From positions 1 through 5,572 of the forward strand of contig JAJDBI010000057.1 in the NCBI GenBank assembly GCA_029261435.1: 5,572 nucleotides of DNA, written 5' to 3'. The position numbers and the translations under genes were made by a program. Below are positions 4,871 through 5,572 of the stretch, piece by piece. Origin of the DNA: Nitrospinaceae bacterium. GTDB lineage: Bacteria > Nitrospinota > Nitrospinia > Nitrospinales > VA-1. Within the stretch, counting starts at the first letter, position 1, and each line of letters opens with the position of its first letter. The notes below the pieces were generated by a model, which was given only the letters and a program-made list of their open reading frames with translations, was not told where the DNA came from and did no database searches.

Positions 4871-5572
4871 ATGAAACCTTTGAAAGTTCTGTATTTATTG
4901 ATAGGCATTGGCCTGCTTGCTTTTGTGGTGAGCCATACAGATATTCCTTCTGTGTGGTCTCAGTTGGAAAAAGTAGGTTGGGGGATTCTGGTTGTGTTGG
5001 CTGTATATAAAATAGTTTTCATTTTGGACACATTTGCATGGCAGTTGACTTTACCCAGCACACAACCCACCAGGCATTGGATGTATGTTCTTTGGAAGGT
5101 TCGTATGGTGGGTTCAGCATTTGCCAAAGTGATGCCTTTCAGTTCCTTTGGAGGAGCTCCTATTAAAGGCTTTGTTCTCAAACATCATTATGGGATTAAC
5201 TACAGAGAGGGTGCAGCATCGCTGATTCTTGCCGAATCCACTCATATGATTTCCCTGGTTTTTTTTATGACTACGGGTGTCCTTCTTATACTCTTTGCCT
5301 CTAACCTGCCAGAAAGCTACCATCTTTTCGCTATCATTAGTTTGGGAGTAATCACTTTTGGAATAATGTTGTTCATAATTGTTCAGCGTTACAAGATCAC
5401 TTCATTGACGGGTAGTTGGTTGAGTAAACGAAAGATCGGGAAGCGATTAGAAAAAGTTGTCCATCAAATCCATGATATGGATGAACGGTTGGTTCAATTT
5501 TATACCCGTGAAAAGAGGCATTTCTTTTCTGCATTATTTTTAAATCTTGTTGGCTGGTACTTGGATGCTTTG
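4871..5572 (+). CDS. YbhN/AglD-type flippase-like membrane protein, 3' end outside window
   Basis: The N-terminal 234 residues of a multi-span membrane protein resembling the lysylphosphatidylglycerol synthase transmembrane region/YbhN family (UPF0104), members of which are linked to lipid flipping or lipid-head-group transfer. The frame is open to the right edge; the full protein is usually a little over 300 residues. Visible: hydrophobic segments at about residues 5-21, 37-53, 124-142, 151-171 and from 218, plus the conserved cytoplasmic element PFSSFGGAPIKGFVLKHHYG at 89-108 followed by YREGAASLILAES at 111-123, which matches the family's G-G-x-P-x-(R/K)-x-(F/Y)-x-L pattern. A charged helix (KRLEKVVHQIHDMDERL) covers 191-207. 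The ATG at 4871 follows the phosphatidyltransferase stop by six bases with no clear Shine-Dalgarno, pointing to coupled translation. There is no soluble aminoacyl-transferase domain in the visible part. Inference: it moves or processes the lipid made by the upstream enzyme. Confidence 0.85.
   Translation, partial: MKPLKVLYLLIGIGLLAFVVSHTDIPSVWSQLEKVGWGILVVLAVYKIVFILDTFAWQLTLPSTQPTRHWMYVLWKVRMVGSAFAKVMPFSSFGGAPIKGFVLKHHYGINYREGAASLILAESTHMISLVFFMTTGVLLILFASNLPESYHLFAIISLGVITFGIMLFIIVQRYKITSLTGSWLSKRKIGKRLEKVVHQIHDMDERLVQFYTREKRHFFSALFLNLVGWYLDAL

Noticed and set aside
4738..5010. Plus-strand ORF of 90 codons across the phosphatidyltransferase-flippase junction
   Set aside because: Out of frame with both; the real genes end in RRWHV and begin at the ATG at 4871 with a clear membrane-protein sequence.

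Overview
The window reads as ordinary bacterial chromosome of moderate GC content. It holds four complete protein-coding genes, two genes cut by the window edges, one strong DUF465-type small gene (counted among the four) and one probable leader ORF. The gene families (TsaB, DUF465/YdcH-like, HDOD, CDP-alcohol phosphatidyltransferase, YbhN-like flippase domain) suggest a Gram-negative bacterium. The style recalls deltaproteobacterial or Nitrospinota-like marine genomes, but that placement is a weak inference. I see no tRNA, rRNA, CRISPR array, transposase or phage gene.

Left block (1-1880, + strand): the 3' part of a class I SAM-dependent methyltransferase gene, then a FAD-dependent oxidoreductase of the geranylgeranyl reductase/UbiH-like group, joined by an ATGA stop/start overlap. 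From family knowledge, this methyltransferase-oxidoreductase pair commonly follows a type III polyketide synthase gene. The block is therefore probably the tail of a small alkylresorcinol/alkylpyrone-type or polyketide-quinone-type tailoring operon, with the synthase expected to the left of position 1.

Middle block (1881-3745, - strand): in transcription order, a probable 16-residue leader ORF, tsaB (t6A37 tRNA modification), a 75-residue DUF465/YdcH-like coiled-coil protein, and an HDOD-domain protein. The first three genes overlap by 4 and 11 bases, and the HDOD gene follows after 32 bases, so this looks like one operon. A plausible sigma70 promoter (TTGACT, 17-base spacer, TATCTT) lies just upstream of the leader ORF. 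The HDOD stop codon directly abuts the stop codon of the convergent oxidoreductase gene.

Intergenic region (3746-4099): about 350 bases, AT-rich toward the right, between divergent transcription units. It holds the leader promoter, three short perfect inverted repeats that look operator-like, and no gene I can support.

Right block (4100-5572, + strand): a CDP-alcohol phosphatidyltransferase with an intact catalytic motif, followed after 6 bases by the start of a YbhN/AglD-type (lysylphosphatidylglycerol synthase transmembrane region-like) membrane protein that runs off the right edge. Together they suggest synthesis and membrane handling of a phospholipid or polar lipid.

The least expected item is the leader ORF in front of tsaB. 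It has a good Shine-Dalgarno, a 4-base stop/start overlap with tsaB (which lacks its own Shine-Dalgarno), and two anti-Shine-Dalgarno CTCCT copies in its first codons. That suggests translational coupling and possibly translational control of a tRNA-modification gene.
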